A stretch of DNA of 64,000 nt from Cyanobacteria bacterium UBA2855 (GCA_002350725.1 DEFJ01000020.1:80473-144472), one strand, 5' to 3'. Shown: positions 27,394 through 35,771, counted from the stretch's first letter. Made by a program: numbers and translations. Notes: generated by a model not told the origin, from the sequence alone.

Positions 27394-27492
27394 TGTCCGA
27401 AGTTTCATAATCATTTATAATTAAGTAGTATTTTAATTGTGTTTATAGTATACTCATCATGAAGCGAGTAGTGAGCTAACTTTACACAATAT

Positions 27493-27529
27493 GGTTCGAA
27501 GTTCAACCCATTGCTTGCCCCATTTTTAG
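27493..27529 (+). pseudogene. tRNA-His 3'-end remnant
   Basis: GGTTCGAA, an ACCC, and TGCCCCATTTTTAG in this order match the T-loop, acceptor end, CCA and first downstream bases of tRNA-His at 27042-27074, with several changes. The part further left (about 27455-27492) has weaker likeness. A foldable acceptor stem no longer exists. It precedes the second small membrane-protein gene as the real tRNA precedes the first. Confidence 0.65.
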
Positions 27530-27547
27530 TAGTAGGAGTATATATAA

Positions 27548-27943
27548 ATGAGTAAGTATAGTTTTTCTGATTTAAGGCAAACTTCGGGTTACCGTTTATT
27601 GAGTTATCATTCATATGTTGGTTTAATATTATTTTACTTTATATGTACTCGCATTAGTAATGTTTTTGTATTCTTTCTTATTATGTTTTTTTTTATTGGG
27701 TATTTTGTACTTATTGGAGGATGGATTTTTATCTATACTGCATGTACGGCTAAAAAACAAATAAAGAAAGTTAATAGAACTAACATAATCCATGACATAG
27801 GAGTCTCTATTTTTTTTGCATCATTAATATTTATTTGGTTAGCATTATTTCTTGATAAAGATTTAGTCGGTAAAATTGGTATAATTTTTTATGCACTCTG
27901 TGTAATATTTACTATTTATTATGTTCCAAAATTAAAAAAATAG
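27548..27943 (+). CDS. Small membrane protein, tandem copy 2
   Basis: The 131-residue hydrophobic protein has three or four membrane segments. It shares with copy 1 the N-terminal SYHSYVGLILFYF region, a middle strongly hydrophobic stretch ending in a polar loop (TACTAKKQIKKVN against IACIEKQKIS), and the following DIG segment. TAGGAG lies 12 bases before the ATG. It ends 3 bases before a REP hairpin. Confidence 0.65.
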   Translation: MSKYSFSDLRQTSGYRLLSYHSYVGLILFYFICTRISNVFVFFLIMFFFIGYFVLIGGWIFIYTACTAKKQIKKVNRTNIIHDIGVSIFFASLIFIWLALFLDKDLVGKIGIIFYALCVIFTIYYVPKLKK

Positions 27944-27946
27944 TAC

Positions 27947-27972
27947 GTAGGTTGGGTGAAACCCAACAAAAA
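27947..27972. repeat. REP hairpin, left arm of an inverted pair
   Basis: The 26 bases contain the hairpin GTTGGGT-GAA-ACCCAAC preceded by GTAG. They are a perfect reverse complement of 28544-28569. The pair brackets the transposase remnant, as REP sequences bracket REP-associated tyrosine transposases. Confidence 0.85.
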
Positions 27973-27984
27973 CTTTATTTCTCA

Positions 27985-28522
27985 CTATTCATAATCTAAT
28001 TCATTTATATTGTACTTATCTTCAAAATTACACCAATCTTGTTCATAATATCCATTTTGTACAAATTTATTAAATGACGAATATTTCCAATCTTTTGGGG
28101 CAACATTATAATGTTTCATTGGATTGTAATGTATGTAATCAATATGTTTATTTAAATCTTCTTCGGTTATTATTGTATGTTCAAAATATCTTCTTTGCCA
28201 AATACTTTTTTCACCTTTACTTTTTCTACTATCAGATTCATAATAATTCGATATTTGTGAAGTATCAAAATTAACAGAAAAATTACGTTTAATATTCTTA
28301 ATTATATCTGGATATTCCTTTATGTTGTTTGTTTTTATAAGCATGTGTATGTGATTTGCTAATACACAAATTGCTACGATATTAAATTGATATTTTTGTT
28401 TTGTTTGCTTAATTGCATTTTTTAATAATTCAATATTCTGTATTAAAAATTCTTTTCTATCAAATAGTAACAACTGTTATAAATACAATACTGTTTGGTA
28501 TAAATAATCGCCTATAATTCAT
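27985..28522 (-). pseudogene. REP-associated tyrosine transposase (IS200-like), frameshifted
   Basis: The 162-codon C-terminal part (27985-28473) has the HUH motif NHIHML, the IWQRRYFEHTI segment and the Tyr-bearing HIDYIHYNPMKH region of Y1 transposases of the RAYT type. It has no normal start: a TTG directly follows an in-frame stop. The missing N-terminus is present in another frame from an ATG at 28522 (MNYRRLFIPNSIVFITVVT), then meets a stop near 28462. So the gene is split by a frameshift, with probable loss of a few codons, near 28465. Programmed frameshifting is possible but no classic slippery site is seen. Confidence 0.85.
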
Positions 28523-28543
28523 AATAAAATCATAATACAAAAT

Positions 28544-28569
28544 TTTTTGTTGGGTTTCACCCAACCTAC
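28544..28569. repeat. REP hairpin, right arm of an inverted pair
   Basis: Perfect reverse complement of 27947-27972, with the internal palindrome GTTGGGT-TTC-ACCCAAC and the CCTAC tail. It lies 22 bases upstream of the transposase start. Confidence 0.85.
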
Positions 28570-28584
28570 TTTTTTTGTATTCTC

Positions 28585-28622
28585 AAAATCTTCTGTTCTT
28601 TCTTCTCAAACCGACTGTTATT
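28585..28622. repeat. Direct repeat copy 1 (about 37 bp)
   Basis: The core TTCTGTTCTTTCTTCTCAAA plus CCGACTGTTATT matches 29571-29607 with one substitution and one indel. The two copies flank the CheR-like gene. Confidence 0.8.
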
Positions 28623-28728
28623 ATACAATAATATCGGTAGGCTGAAGTCTACCATACCTGCTTCAGTTTGTTTTAAAAATTTAGATGAGAGTCTATCAAA
28701 AAATATTTTTACAAGTTTTTAATATACT

Positions 28729-29565
28729 ATGCTAATACATTCTATAAAAAATACTAATACAAGTAATTATAATCCCACCAAAATAAATTTCACAGCTCAT
28801 CCTGATTTTTATAAATTTAATAGCACTAAATCTTGTTATTTTAGGCGTGGTGTAGTAGCATTAGCTAATAATGAAGGTTATGCAGATATAGAAAATTTAT
28901 TCTGTAAAATTTTTCAATCTAAACTAAATAAACCTAAGAAAATGTTAATTATAGGAATAGGACATTCTCAAGAACCATTTTCGTATTTAGCAAGTATAAA
29001 AGGAATTATAAAAAGTAATCCTTTAAACAAAGCTGTTGATTTATACGTTGTAGATTTACAATCAAAACCAAAATACAATGAACTCAGACTCAATGCTTTT
29101 CCTAATTTATTTCCTTATGAAAAATTCCCAAAATATGCAAGTAAAAGTTTTATAAAAGATGTAAAATTTCCCAATACAGAACCGAATAATTTATCTCCGA
29201 TTAAATATTATATTTATACCCAAATGCATAAACCAGCGCATCCGAGTAAAGATTACAGAGTAAATGACGAAATACTTAAATTTGTTAATGAAGCATACAA
29301 TAATCCCGAAAAATCAAAATGGGATAGTCGTATTCAAGAAGTTATTACAAATTTTTCAGATAATGAATTTGATATTATATCAGCAAACAATGTTTTTGGT
29401 TACTTATCAGATAATGATTATGCAAAAACTATGAAGCAAATAAAGCGAATACTAAAAACAGAAGATGGATATTTTATATCAGATCCATATTTTAAAGATG
29501 TACAAAACTCTGAAATTTTGAGTACTTTCAAAGTATTATATTCCGGGATTTATCAAAAGATATAA
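28729..29565 (+). CDS. CheR-like methyltransferase domain protein with N-terminal F-T motif
   Basis: In the 278-residue protein, the glycine-rich stretch LIIGIGHSQEPFSYLASI corresponds to motif I of CheR-type SAM methyltransferases (there G-S-G-E-E-P-Y-S). FDIISANNVFGYLSDNDY corresponds to the later motif around NVLIYF, and ILKTEDGYFI to the post-motif strand. The expected acidic residue is present in LYVVDLQ. The N-terminus has KINFTAHP, the recurrent F-T motif. It is the only gene between two direct repeats and is AT-rich like its neighbours. No chemotaxis gene is nearby. The target is unknown. Confidence 0.7.
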   Translation: MLIHSIKNTNTSNYNPTKINFTAHPDFYKFNSTKSCYFRRGVVALANNEGYADIENLFCKIFQSKLNKPKKMLIIGIGHSQEPFSYLASIKGIIKSNPLNKAVDLYVVDLQSKPKYNELRLNAFPNLFPYEKFPKYASKSFIKDVKFPNTEPNNLSPIKYYIYTQMHKPAHPSKDYRVNDEILKFVNEAYNNPEKSKWDSRIQEVITNFSDNEFDIISANNVFGYLSDNDYAKTMKQIKRILKTEDGYFISDPYFKDVQNSEILSTFKVLYSGIYQKI

Positions 29566-29570
29566 TGCTA

Positions 29571-29607
29571 AAAATTTCTGTTCTTTCTTTTCAAACCGAC
29601 TGTTATT
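29571..29607. repeat. Direct repeat copy 2 (about 37 bp)
   Basis: Matches 28585-28622 with one substitution and one base missing. It starts 6 bases after the stop of the CheR-like gene. Confidence 0.8.
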
Positions 29608-29783
29608 TTTCAAGTGGCTTGCTGTTTGAGTTTTGGAGGTCGGAAGTGTGTTAATATACTTATTATTTTTGTTCAAATTCCTAAAACTCCCCACTAACCT
29701 GAAATACGATTATAAATTTTAGATTTGATAATTTGTCATGTTTATGGTAGATTTATTTTGTGAAAATTAGTGAGGAGTTTATA

Positions 29784-30233
29784 TTGAGAAAGTTTTTTGT
29801 AACTATATTATCTTTATTGATATTGTCAGTTGTTCCTGCTGTGTCGGCGACCGTTGATAATGTAAAAAAAGCTATCATAACCCAATCTTTGGCTATGGGG
29901 GTAGAACCTGCTATTATGCTAAGTATTGCAAAAATGGAATCAGGTTTTAGGCAAGAAGCACGCGGAACTTCCGGTAATGTCGGGGTTTTCCAGTTGTATC
30001 CAGCTACTGCTAAATCAATGGGATATAATGCGTATAATTTGGAAGAAAATATAAAAGCCGGTATAACGTATTATAAAAATATGTATAAAAGATTTGACTC
30101 GATGGAAATGGCTGTTGCGGCATACAATTGCGGCCCTGATGCCGTAAAAAGAGCGAAGGGTGTCCCAACTCATTCAAGAGGCTTTGTAAACCGTATTATG
30201 CTAGACTATAAGTACTTTAAAGCTCAAAAATAA
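29784..30233 (+). CDS. Secreted lytic transglycosylase (SLT domain)
   Basis: The protein of about 149 residues has a signal peptide (residues 2-22, ending near VSA) and an SLT domain. The catalytic Glu lies in AKMESGFRQEA, followed by GVFQLYPATAKSMG and AVAAYNCGPDAV. It would cut peptidoglycan glycan strands in the periplasm. A TTG at 29784 is chosen as start because GAGGAG lies 7 bases before it; the longer frame from a GTG at 29760 has no such site and would bury the signal peptide. Confidence 0.92.
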   Translation: MRKFFVTILSLLILSVVPAVSATVDNVKKAIITQSLAMGVEPAIMLSIAKMESGFRQEARGTSGNVGVFQLYPATAKSMGYNAYNLEENIKAGITYYKNMYKRFDSMEMAVAAYNCGPDAVKRAKGVPTHSRGFVNRIMLDYKYFKAQK

Positions 30234-30288
30234 CTGAAAGTGTATAAAATACTCTATTTCAATATTGTAACATCTATCCTGTTTGGGG

Positions 30289-30316
30289 TTGAAAAGTCTT
30301 GAAAATAAGTTATACT
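30289..30316 (+). promoter_or_regulatory. Promoter of a candidate small RNA
   Basis: TTGAAA at 30289-30294, a 16-base spacer and TATACT at 30311-30316 form a good sigma-70 promoter, with no reading frame after it before the terminator at 30364-30385. Confidence 0.6.
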
Positions 30317-30321
30317 GATAA

Positions 30322-30386
30322 TAGCAGTTAAAAATACTGCATTATGTTCATCAAATCGAATGGAAAGGGGCGACGAGCCCCTTTTC
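30322..30386 (+). ncRNA. Candidate small RNA of about 65 nt
   Basis: Between the promoter and terminator lies a short transcript beginning near 30323 with a hairpin (GCAGT-7 bases-ACTGC at 30324-30340), an unpaired AT-rich middle and the 3' hairpin. No start codon with a ribosome site opens a frame. It could equally be read-through from the transglycosylase gene. Its 3' end faces the convergent 30387 gene. Confidence 0.45.
30364..30385. terminator. Bidirectional terminator
   Basis: AAAGGGGC and GCCCCTTTT around GACGA form a GC-rich stem with T on one side and A on the other, between convergent units. Confidence 0.8.
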
Positions 30387-30833
30387 TCATGCCTTAAAAT
30401 TCTTTTTTAATTTTCTTGTAAATTGCCGTAATTTTCGTAAATATAGCCTATAAAGAGGAATTGGTTTTACTTTCCCAAAGACGACTCGTTTTTGTTTAAT
30501 TAAGTATTTTTTTATTTTTCCTGTTTTTCGGTACAACACATTATCAAATATATTGTTAAATATTTCCCTTTTTTCTTTAATAGAAGGAAAACTTAGCATT
30601 AACCTTACATTATTTTTATAAAATTTTGGTGCCGTATATGCGCTAGTTCCTTGTTCTGCTCTTGCTATAAGTCCGCGGACAGGGCAGGCTATACAATCGT
30701 CAAAATGGGCAAGATTGCCGTTAATATCCCCTTCATATGCAAGCAGTGCCCTATCTAATTCGATATGGGCAATATATGCATTCTGTCTTATTCTGTCAAT
30801 AGCGTTATTTGATGCAGTCGAATTTATAATCAT
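30387..30833 (-). CDS. Basic protein of unknown function
   Basis: The protein is 148 residues. The N-terminal half is helical and holds the segment DDCIACPVRGLIARAEQG with two close cysteines. The C-terminal 40 residues are very rich in Lys and Arg and could bind nucleic acid or lipid surfaces. No signal peptide or membrane segment is present, and I do not recognise it. The 3' end abuts the bidirectional terminator. Confidence 0.6.
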   Translation of the reverse strand: MIINSTASNNAIDRIRQNAYIAHIELDRALLAYEGDINGNLAHFDDCIACPVRGLIARAEQGTSAYTAPKFYKNNVRLMLSFPSIKEKREIFNNIFDNVLYRKTGKIKKYLIKQKRVVFGKVKPIPLYRLYLRKLRQFTRKLKKNFKA

Positions 30834-30908
30834 GATTGTATTTAAAACGTATAAAAATATTTTTTGCTATTATAAAAAATATTTTTTGCAAAAATATACA
30901 AAATTTTC

Positions 30909-30937
30909 TTGCATATTTTTTCTGATAATTGTATAAA
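30909..30937 (+). promoter_or_regulatory. Promoter of gdhA
   Basis: TTGCAT at 30909-30914 and TATAAA at 30932-30937 with a 17-base spacer. The ATG follows 24 bases after the -10 box, after a GAGGAAA ribosome site. Confidence 0.65.
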
Positions 30938-30961
30938 TAAATATGGAATAGAGGAAAATGT

Positions 30962-32311
30962 ATGAATAATTATTTAGATAGTGTATTGAAAGATGTAAAA
31001 ATTAAAAATCTTAATGAACCGGAATTTATTCAGGCTGTCAATGAAGTTTTATCTTCCGTTGAGCCAATATTAGATGTTCATAAAGAGTATGAAGATTTGT
31101 CTATATTAGAAAGAATGGTTGAACCTGAACGAATAATTATGTTTCGTGTTCCATGGGTCAATGATAATGGTAAAATAGTTGTAAATAGAGGGTATAGGGT
31201 TCAATTTAGCTCACTTATCGGACCATACAAGGGTGGTTTGAGATTTCATCCTAGTGTAAATTTAAGTATAATAAAATTTTTAGGTTTTGAGCAAATCTTT
31301 AAAAATGCATTAACCGGACTTCCTATTGGTGGTGCAAAGGGCGGAAGTGACTTTGACCCTAAAGGAAAATCTGATGCCGAGGTTATGAGATTTTGTCAAA
31401 GTTTTATGACGGAGTTATATAGACACATCGGGCAGGATGTGGATGTTCCGGCCGGAGATATAGGCGTAGGCGGTCGTGAAATAGGGTATTTGTTTGGTCA
31501 GTATAAACGAATTAGAAACGCCTATGAAGGAGGTGTTCTTACCGGTAAAGATATTTGCTACGGAGGGTCACTGGCAAGAAAAGAAGCAACCGGTTACGGA
31601 TTACTGTTTTATATGAGAGAAATGCTCTCAGCTCATGGTCAAGATTTAAAGGGAAAGACTGTTATTATTTCCGGTTCCGGAAATGTCGCAATCTACGCGG
31701 CTGAAAAAGCTTATCAGATGGGAGCTACAGTCATAGCTATGAGCGATTCCAATGGCGTTATAATTGATAAAAAGGGAATTGATTTAGATTTGATTAAGCA
31801 AATAAAGGAAGTTGAGCGTGGCAGAATAAAAGAGTATATGAAAAAACATTCGGATGTTACGTATATAGAAAACACTCCGAATTATTCCCCAATATGGGAA
31901 ATAAAGGCGGATATTGCTTTACCTTGTGCTACTCAAAATGATATTACCTTAGAGGATGCCAAAAAACTTGTCTTGAATGGTGTTTTTGCTGTAGGGGAGG
32001 GCGCAAATATGCCTTGTACTTATGATGCAATAGAATATTTCCATCATAATGGTGTGCTTGTTGCTCCTGCAAAAGCCGCAAATGCGGGAGGTGTTGCTAC
32101 ATCTGCTATAGAAATGTCGCAAAATAGTATCAGATATTATTATACATTTGAAGAAGTTGAAAGAAAATTAGAAAATATTATGATAAATATTTTTAATGAT
32201 TGTAAAAACGCCGCTGATACATATAATTTAGGTTCAAACTATGTAGCAGGCGCAAATATTGCAGCTTTCAAAAAATTGGCAGAGGCAATGAAAATGCAAG
32301 GTGTTGTATAA
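30962..32311 (+). CDS. gdhA: Glutamate dehydrogenase, NADP-type hexameric
   Basis: GdhA makes glutamate from 2-oxoglutarate and ammonia. The 449-residue length fits the NADP-dependent class. Key segments are GPYKGGLRFHPSVN, LPIGGAKGGSDFDP (catalytic Lys), DVPAGDIGVGGREIGYLFG and the Rossmann motif SGSGNVAIYAAEKA. Lys and Asp active-site residues are present. It has its own promoter and terminator, so it is a single-gene unit. Confidence 0.97.
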   Translation: MNNYLDSVLKDVKIKNLNEPEFIQAVNEVLSSVEPILDVHKEYEDLSILERMVEPERIIMFRVPWVNDNGKIVVNRGYRVQFSSLIGPYKGGLRFHPSVNLSIIKFLGFEQIFKNALTGLPIGGAKGGSDFDPKGKSDAEVMRFCQSFMTELYRHIGQDVDVPAGDIGVGGREIGYLFGQYKRIRNAYEGGVLTGKDICYGGSLARKEATGYGLLFYMREMLSAHGQDLKGKTVIISGSGNVAIYAAEKAYQMGATVIAMSDSNGVIIDKKGIDLDLIKQIKEVERGRIKEYMKKHSDVTYIENTPNYSPIWEIKADIALPCATQNDITLEDAKKLVLNGVFAVGEGANMPCTYDAIEYFHHNGVLVAPAKAANAGGVATSAIEMSQNSIRYYYTFEEVERKLENIMINIFNDCKNAADTYNLGSNYVAGANIAAFKKLAEAMKMQGVV

Positions 32312-32326
32312 TATAGAATATTATTG

Positions 32327-32360
32327 AAAAAAGATGCAGTTAACAGCTGCATCTTTTTTT
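32327..32360 (+). terminator. Terminator of gdhA
   Basis: AAAAAAGATGCAG and CTGCATCTTTTTTT form a stem of more than 10 bp followed by a T-run, 15 bases after the gdhA stop. The A-run upstream makes it usable for the opposite strand too. Confidence 0.88.
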
Positions 32361-32985
32361 AGCTTTCTTTTAAATTTTTAAAATGTTTATATATGTACAG
32401 GCACCCTAAGAATACAAAGATACCGATAATCAGAGCATCAAACTTATGCCATAAATGTTTGAATGCTTCCATATTCTGCCCCATTTTTACTCCTGCATAT
32501 ATTAATATATAACTCCAAACAAGCGAACCTAAAAATGTAAAAGTAAAGAAAAATCTCTTTTTGGCTCTTAAAATTCCTGCAGGAAGTGAAATAAAAGTTC
32601 TTACAACGGGTAACATTCTGCACAGGAAAAATGCCCAATCCCCGTACTTGTCAACCCATTTGTCAGCTTCTTCCAAATCTTTGTGCGATACAAGAAAATA
32701 TTTACCGTATTTTTCCACAAAAGTCCTTCCGCCAAAATACCCTATATAGTAAGACGGTAATGAACCGAGGACGCAGCCTATTGCACTTGCGATGGCTGCA
32801 ACGTGGAAATTCATTTCTCCTTTACTTACAATATATCCTGCAAAAGGCAAAACTGCCTCACTTGGAAGAGGAATATTGCACGATTCTATTGCCATTAAAA
32901 GTGCTACTCCTGACGGTCCCAGTATTGTAATAACATGCTCTATCCAAGCTATTAAATGTGTTAATAATATATTTATAGTTTCCAT
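32359..32985 (-). CDS. DedA-family membrane protein
   Basis: The 208-residue protein with several hydrophobic segments belongs to the DedA/SNARE-associated (DUF) family. Members include undecaprenyl-phosphate and phospholipid flippases. Typical segments are the early SCNIPLPSEAVLPFAGY and the G-rich IGCVLGSLPSYYIGYFGGR, with FLCRMLPVVRTFISLPAG later. The start follows the stop of the PLD-domain gene by one base, and both would be expressed together. Confidence 0.92.
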   Translation of the reverse strand: METINILLTHLIAWIEHVITILGPSGVALLMAIESCNIPLPSEAVLPFAGYIVSKGEMNFHVAAIASAIGCVLGSLPSYYIGYFGGRTFVEKYGKYFLVSHKDLEEADKWVDKYGDWAFFLCRMLPVVRTFISLPAGILRAKKRFFFTFTFLGSLVWSYILIYAGVKMGQNMEAFKHLWHKFDALIIGIFVFLGCLYIYKHFKNLKES

Positions 32986-34830
32986 TTATTTTCTCCTCTT
33001 ATTTATATTTTTTTTACATCCGGCATCAGAATTATCAATTCTTCCGTCAAAATTATTATCTATCCCATCATAACATGATCCTATGGAATCTGTGCTTTCC
33101 GGTCTTATTGTCTTTTTTAAATACTTATCAGGTATTCTTGCCCAAAGGTAATTAAAGAAATCTCTGTATAAAATTGCAAGTTTTGAATTTTTTATTATAA
33201 CCAAATTCTCATCGTTTTTATTTTCTCCGCTATAAGAGAAGTTTTCAGAGCCTACAACTATATATTCGTCATCAGCAAGGAGTGATTTAGAATGCATTTT
33301 CCCTGCGTAATTTTCTACTTTTATTGGTATGTTAGCCGCTCGAAGTTCTTTAAATGCTTTTGTGCGAGTATTATTCGCATCAACTATAATTTTTACATCT
33401 ACTCCCCTGTTGTATGCGTTTATAAGTTCTTTTTTTATTCCGTCATGACTTATTAAAAATGTCGGCACGTATACGTATTTTTTGCTTCGTCTGATAATTG
33501 GAACTACCCCTTCCGTAAGTCCTTTATCTTGTGGCGAAAAATACACAGAGATAATACTTGAGCCTGATACAATATTTGTGTTATTTTTAGATGCAGTTTT
33601 TTGTGTGTGAAATTTACCTGAGTACATTTGATTGAATTCAATTTCATATATGTCTGCTACTGCTTTTGAATTTATGATTAGTATGCTGTTTTGGTTAAAG
33701 CCTGACAAACCTGTTGCAGAGAAATTCATTGAACCGGTGTATACCTTTTGTTCATCAAAAATTGCAAATTTATTGTGCATAAGCATATTTGTAAGTTTTG
33801 GATTCTTTGTTATTTCATCAGAATGCTTGTTTTGAAATTTTGCTAAAAAAGATTGGGTTTCGGAATAGTAATTTCCATTTTTTGAATTAGTGTCATATAC
33901 CATTCTGATTTCAACTCCTCGTTTTTGCGCCAATTCAAAAGCTTTGACTACGGCAGGTATTTCTGCCCAGCCATACGCAGCAACATCAATAGATCTCTTA
34001 GCATTATTTATACTGTTTACAAATTCTTTGCATACAGCGTGGTTACAAGTTTTGTCAGGTTTTAAAATTCTTGTGAAATCCGTAATAATTAATGTAATAT
34101 TCTCGTGTGTCATTTTACCGGGCGGAGGAGTAATGTCCGGTATATCGCTGTTTAAATCGGTAAATTTATTATGCTGTTTATTATTGATGTTAAGGTGCTG
34201 ATTAACATGACAAAATTGACAAGGCTTTGCATCTTTTGGGATATCTCTTGCCGGAAGGATTATTGCATCGTGAGCTACATGCCCGTATTTGCAATCAAGA
34301 GTGTGATATTTCCCGCTGTGATGATTTAGAATAACCAATTTTAAATTTTCAGCATGCTTTTTAATTTCATTAAATTTTTCTTTATTTATAACAGAAAAAT
34401 CAGACAGTTTTAGCGCAAATCCGGACTCCTTCAGGCTTTGGGAATAATTAATATCATCAAGATATATGTTTGCATACTCACATTCCGGTGTCTTTTCTCC
34501 CGTTGGTTTGATTTTTACTGTTTTATAATCCAGCAACTTATGTGCATATTCATCAGCCAAATATCCAATTGCAAGTGATTGTCCGTAAGTAAGACCATTT
34601 TCTTTTGTAGCATTTTCGGAATTTTTGGTTGTATCTGAAGTGAAAGTTGTTATATCAGGAATGCAAAAAGTTTCATTTTTATCGACAACATTGTTTCCGT
34701 TTGTGTCTATTTGTATCAAGGTAGGAGTTATAACCTTTATTACGGTTGGTTTCTGCCCTATTAATACCTGATAAATTACAAATAGCGCAAATACTATTAA
34801 TATTATTACTGCTGATATTTTCTCTCTCAT
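32986..34830 (-). CDS. Multidomain phospholipase D-like protein
   Basis: The 614-residue protein has an N-terminal membrane anchor or signal (about 5-23), an EF-hand-like loop (DTNGNNVVDKNE), and a region reminiscent of staphylococcal nuclease (about 80-150). A Cys/His segment like the Ada zinc domain follows (KYHTLDCKYG...CQFCH, about 170-205). Then come two PLD half-domains with HKD motifs: MHNKFAIFDEQKVYTGSMNF and GKMHSKSLLADDEY with GSENFS. The C-terminus ends in a Cys-bounded acidic loop (CYDGIDNNFDGRIDNSDAGC) like Ca-binding loops. It may act on phospholipids or nucleic acids outside the cytoplasm. Start overlaps the stop of the YdjC-like gene. Confidence 0.85.
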   Translation of the reverse strand: MREKISAVIILIVFALFVIYQVLIGQKPTVIKVITPTLIQIDTNGNNVVDKNETFCIPDITTFTSDTTKNSENATKENGLTYGQSLAIGYLADEYAHKLLDYKTVKIKPTGEKTPECEYANIYLDDINYSQSLKESGFALKLSDFSVINKEKFNEIKKHAENLKLVILNHHSGKYHTLDCKYGHVAHDAIILPARDIPKDAKPCQFCHVNQHLNINNKQHNKFTDLNSDIPDITPPPGKMTHENITLIITDFTRILKPDKTCNHAVCKEFVNSINNAKRSIDVAAYGWAEIPAVVKAFELAQKRGVEIRMVYDTNSKNGNYYSETQSFLAKFQNKHSDEITKNPKLTNMLMHNKFAIFDEQKVYTGSMNFSATGLSGFNQNSILIINSKAVADIYEIEFNQMYSGKFHTQKTASKNNTNIVSGSSIISVYFSPQDKGLTEGVVPIIRRSKKYVYVPTFLISHDGIKKELINAYNRGVDVKIIVDANNTRTKAFKELRAANIPIKVENYAGKMHSKSLLADDEYIVVGSENFSYSGENKNDENLVIIKNSKLAILYRDFFNYLWARIPDKYLKKTIRPESTDSIGSCYDGIDNNFDGRIDNSDAGCKKNINKRRK

Positions 34831-35669
34831 TATTTATATTTGTGATTAACTATATCGTAACCCATTCTCGCAATACTATCCTCAAGGAGTTTGTCTTGAG
34901 TCAGTTTAAATTCTTTTGCGTGGTTATCGTTTAAATTGCGAAGATAGCTGCGGGGATGAATAATCCCTTCGGCGACTATGTTATCAGTATCCGATATAAT
35001 TTTTAAGCCGTATTCCAAAGCTTTTTTATCCATAATACCATCATAAGTTAACCCTATAACATAATCATTTATTCTAAGTCCGTAGCTTCGAGCAACAGTT
35101 TTGTTTCTTTTTGCCCAAGAATTAATTTTATATGTTTTTGGAATGTTTGATATAAATTTAAAATTTGCGATGTGTTTAAAATCAGGAACAATATATGTTT
35201 CTTCATTAGGCACTCTAATATTTTGGATTTTATATTCATCTGCAAGTTTGCATACCAATTCGAAAATTTCCGGAATTGCGTGTAAATTATCGACAGAATT
35301 AATGTGGACAATTTCAGTAGCGTTAAGACATTTTTCAATCTGGGCACGAAATTCTTTTTCTAAGTCTTTCATAACATTATTTTGTTTTACAATATTTTCT
35401 AATTTTAGCAGGTTAACTGAAAATGAATTCTGTTCGTTTGTTATAGAGGTAACTCCTGTTAGAGGTTTTCCGTATGATATATTTAAATTTATTCCGACTG
35501 ACAACTGCTGGCATTCAGGTAATATTTCGGTTATTGCAGTATTAAAAGCATCTCCGTTAGGAAGAAGCGAGGCACTTTTAACAAAGCCGTTGTTATATCC
35601 GTTTAAAACGGCTCTATTTGTATCTTGAGAATAACCAAATTCTTCTGCGCAAAGTATAAACTTTTTCAT
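34830..35669 (-). CDS. YdjC/ChbG-like protein with altered metal site
   Basis: The protein of about 279 residues has the overall layout of YdjC/ChbG deacetylases, but the metal ligands are changed. The usual A-D-D-F-G is AEEFG (Glu9, Glu10), the G-H-L of the second ligand is GINL (Asn61), and the H-x-D-S-H-x-H segment reads HINSVDNLH (Asn124, Val126, Asn128). It may be inactive as a hydrolase or use other residues. The start at 35669 has AAAAGG upstream, while the longer frame to 35696 has none. It precedes the PLD and DedA genes in one operon. Confidence 0.75.
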   Translation of the reverse strand: MKKFILCAEEFGYSQDTNRAVLNGYNNGFVKSASLLPNGDAFNTAITEILPECQQLSVGINLNISYGKPLTGVTSITNEQNSFSVNLLKLENIVKQNNVMKDLEKEFRAQIEKCLNATEIVHINSVDNLHAIPEIFELVCKLADEYKIQNIRVPNEETYIVPDFKHIANFKFISNIPKTYKINSWAKRNKTVARSYGLRINDYVIGLTYDGIMDKKALEYGLKIISDTDNIVAEGIIHPRSYLRNLNDNHAKEFKLTQDKLLEDSIARMGYDIVNHKYK

Positions 35670-35737
35670 AACACATACCTTTTCCAATAGATACATGTAT
35701 TATACCGCTTATTATAATTGAATGCAAGCAAACGGAC

Positions 35738-35768
35738 TTGATAATAACTCTTTTTGTGATAATATAAT
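35738..35768 (+). promoter_or_regulatory. Promoter of the SRP RNA
   Basis: TTGATA at 35738-35743 with TATAAT at 35763-35768 (19-base spacer), or TAATAT at 35760-35765 (16-base spacer). The RNA's paired 5' end begins 4 bases after the -10 box. Confidence 0.55.
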
Positions 35769-35771
35769 AAA

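Noticed and set aside
27000..30000. Prophage or integrative element
   Set aside because: No integrase, capsid, terminase or replication gene is visible; only small repeats, a RAYT remnant and cargo-like genes.
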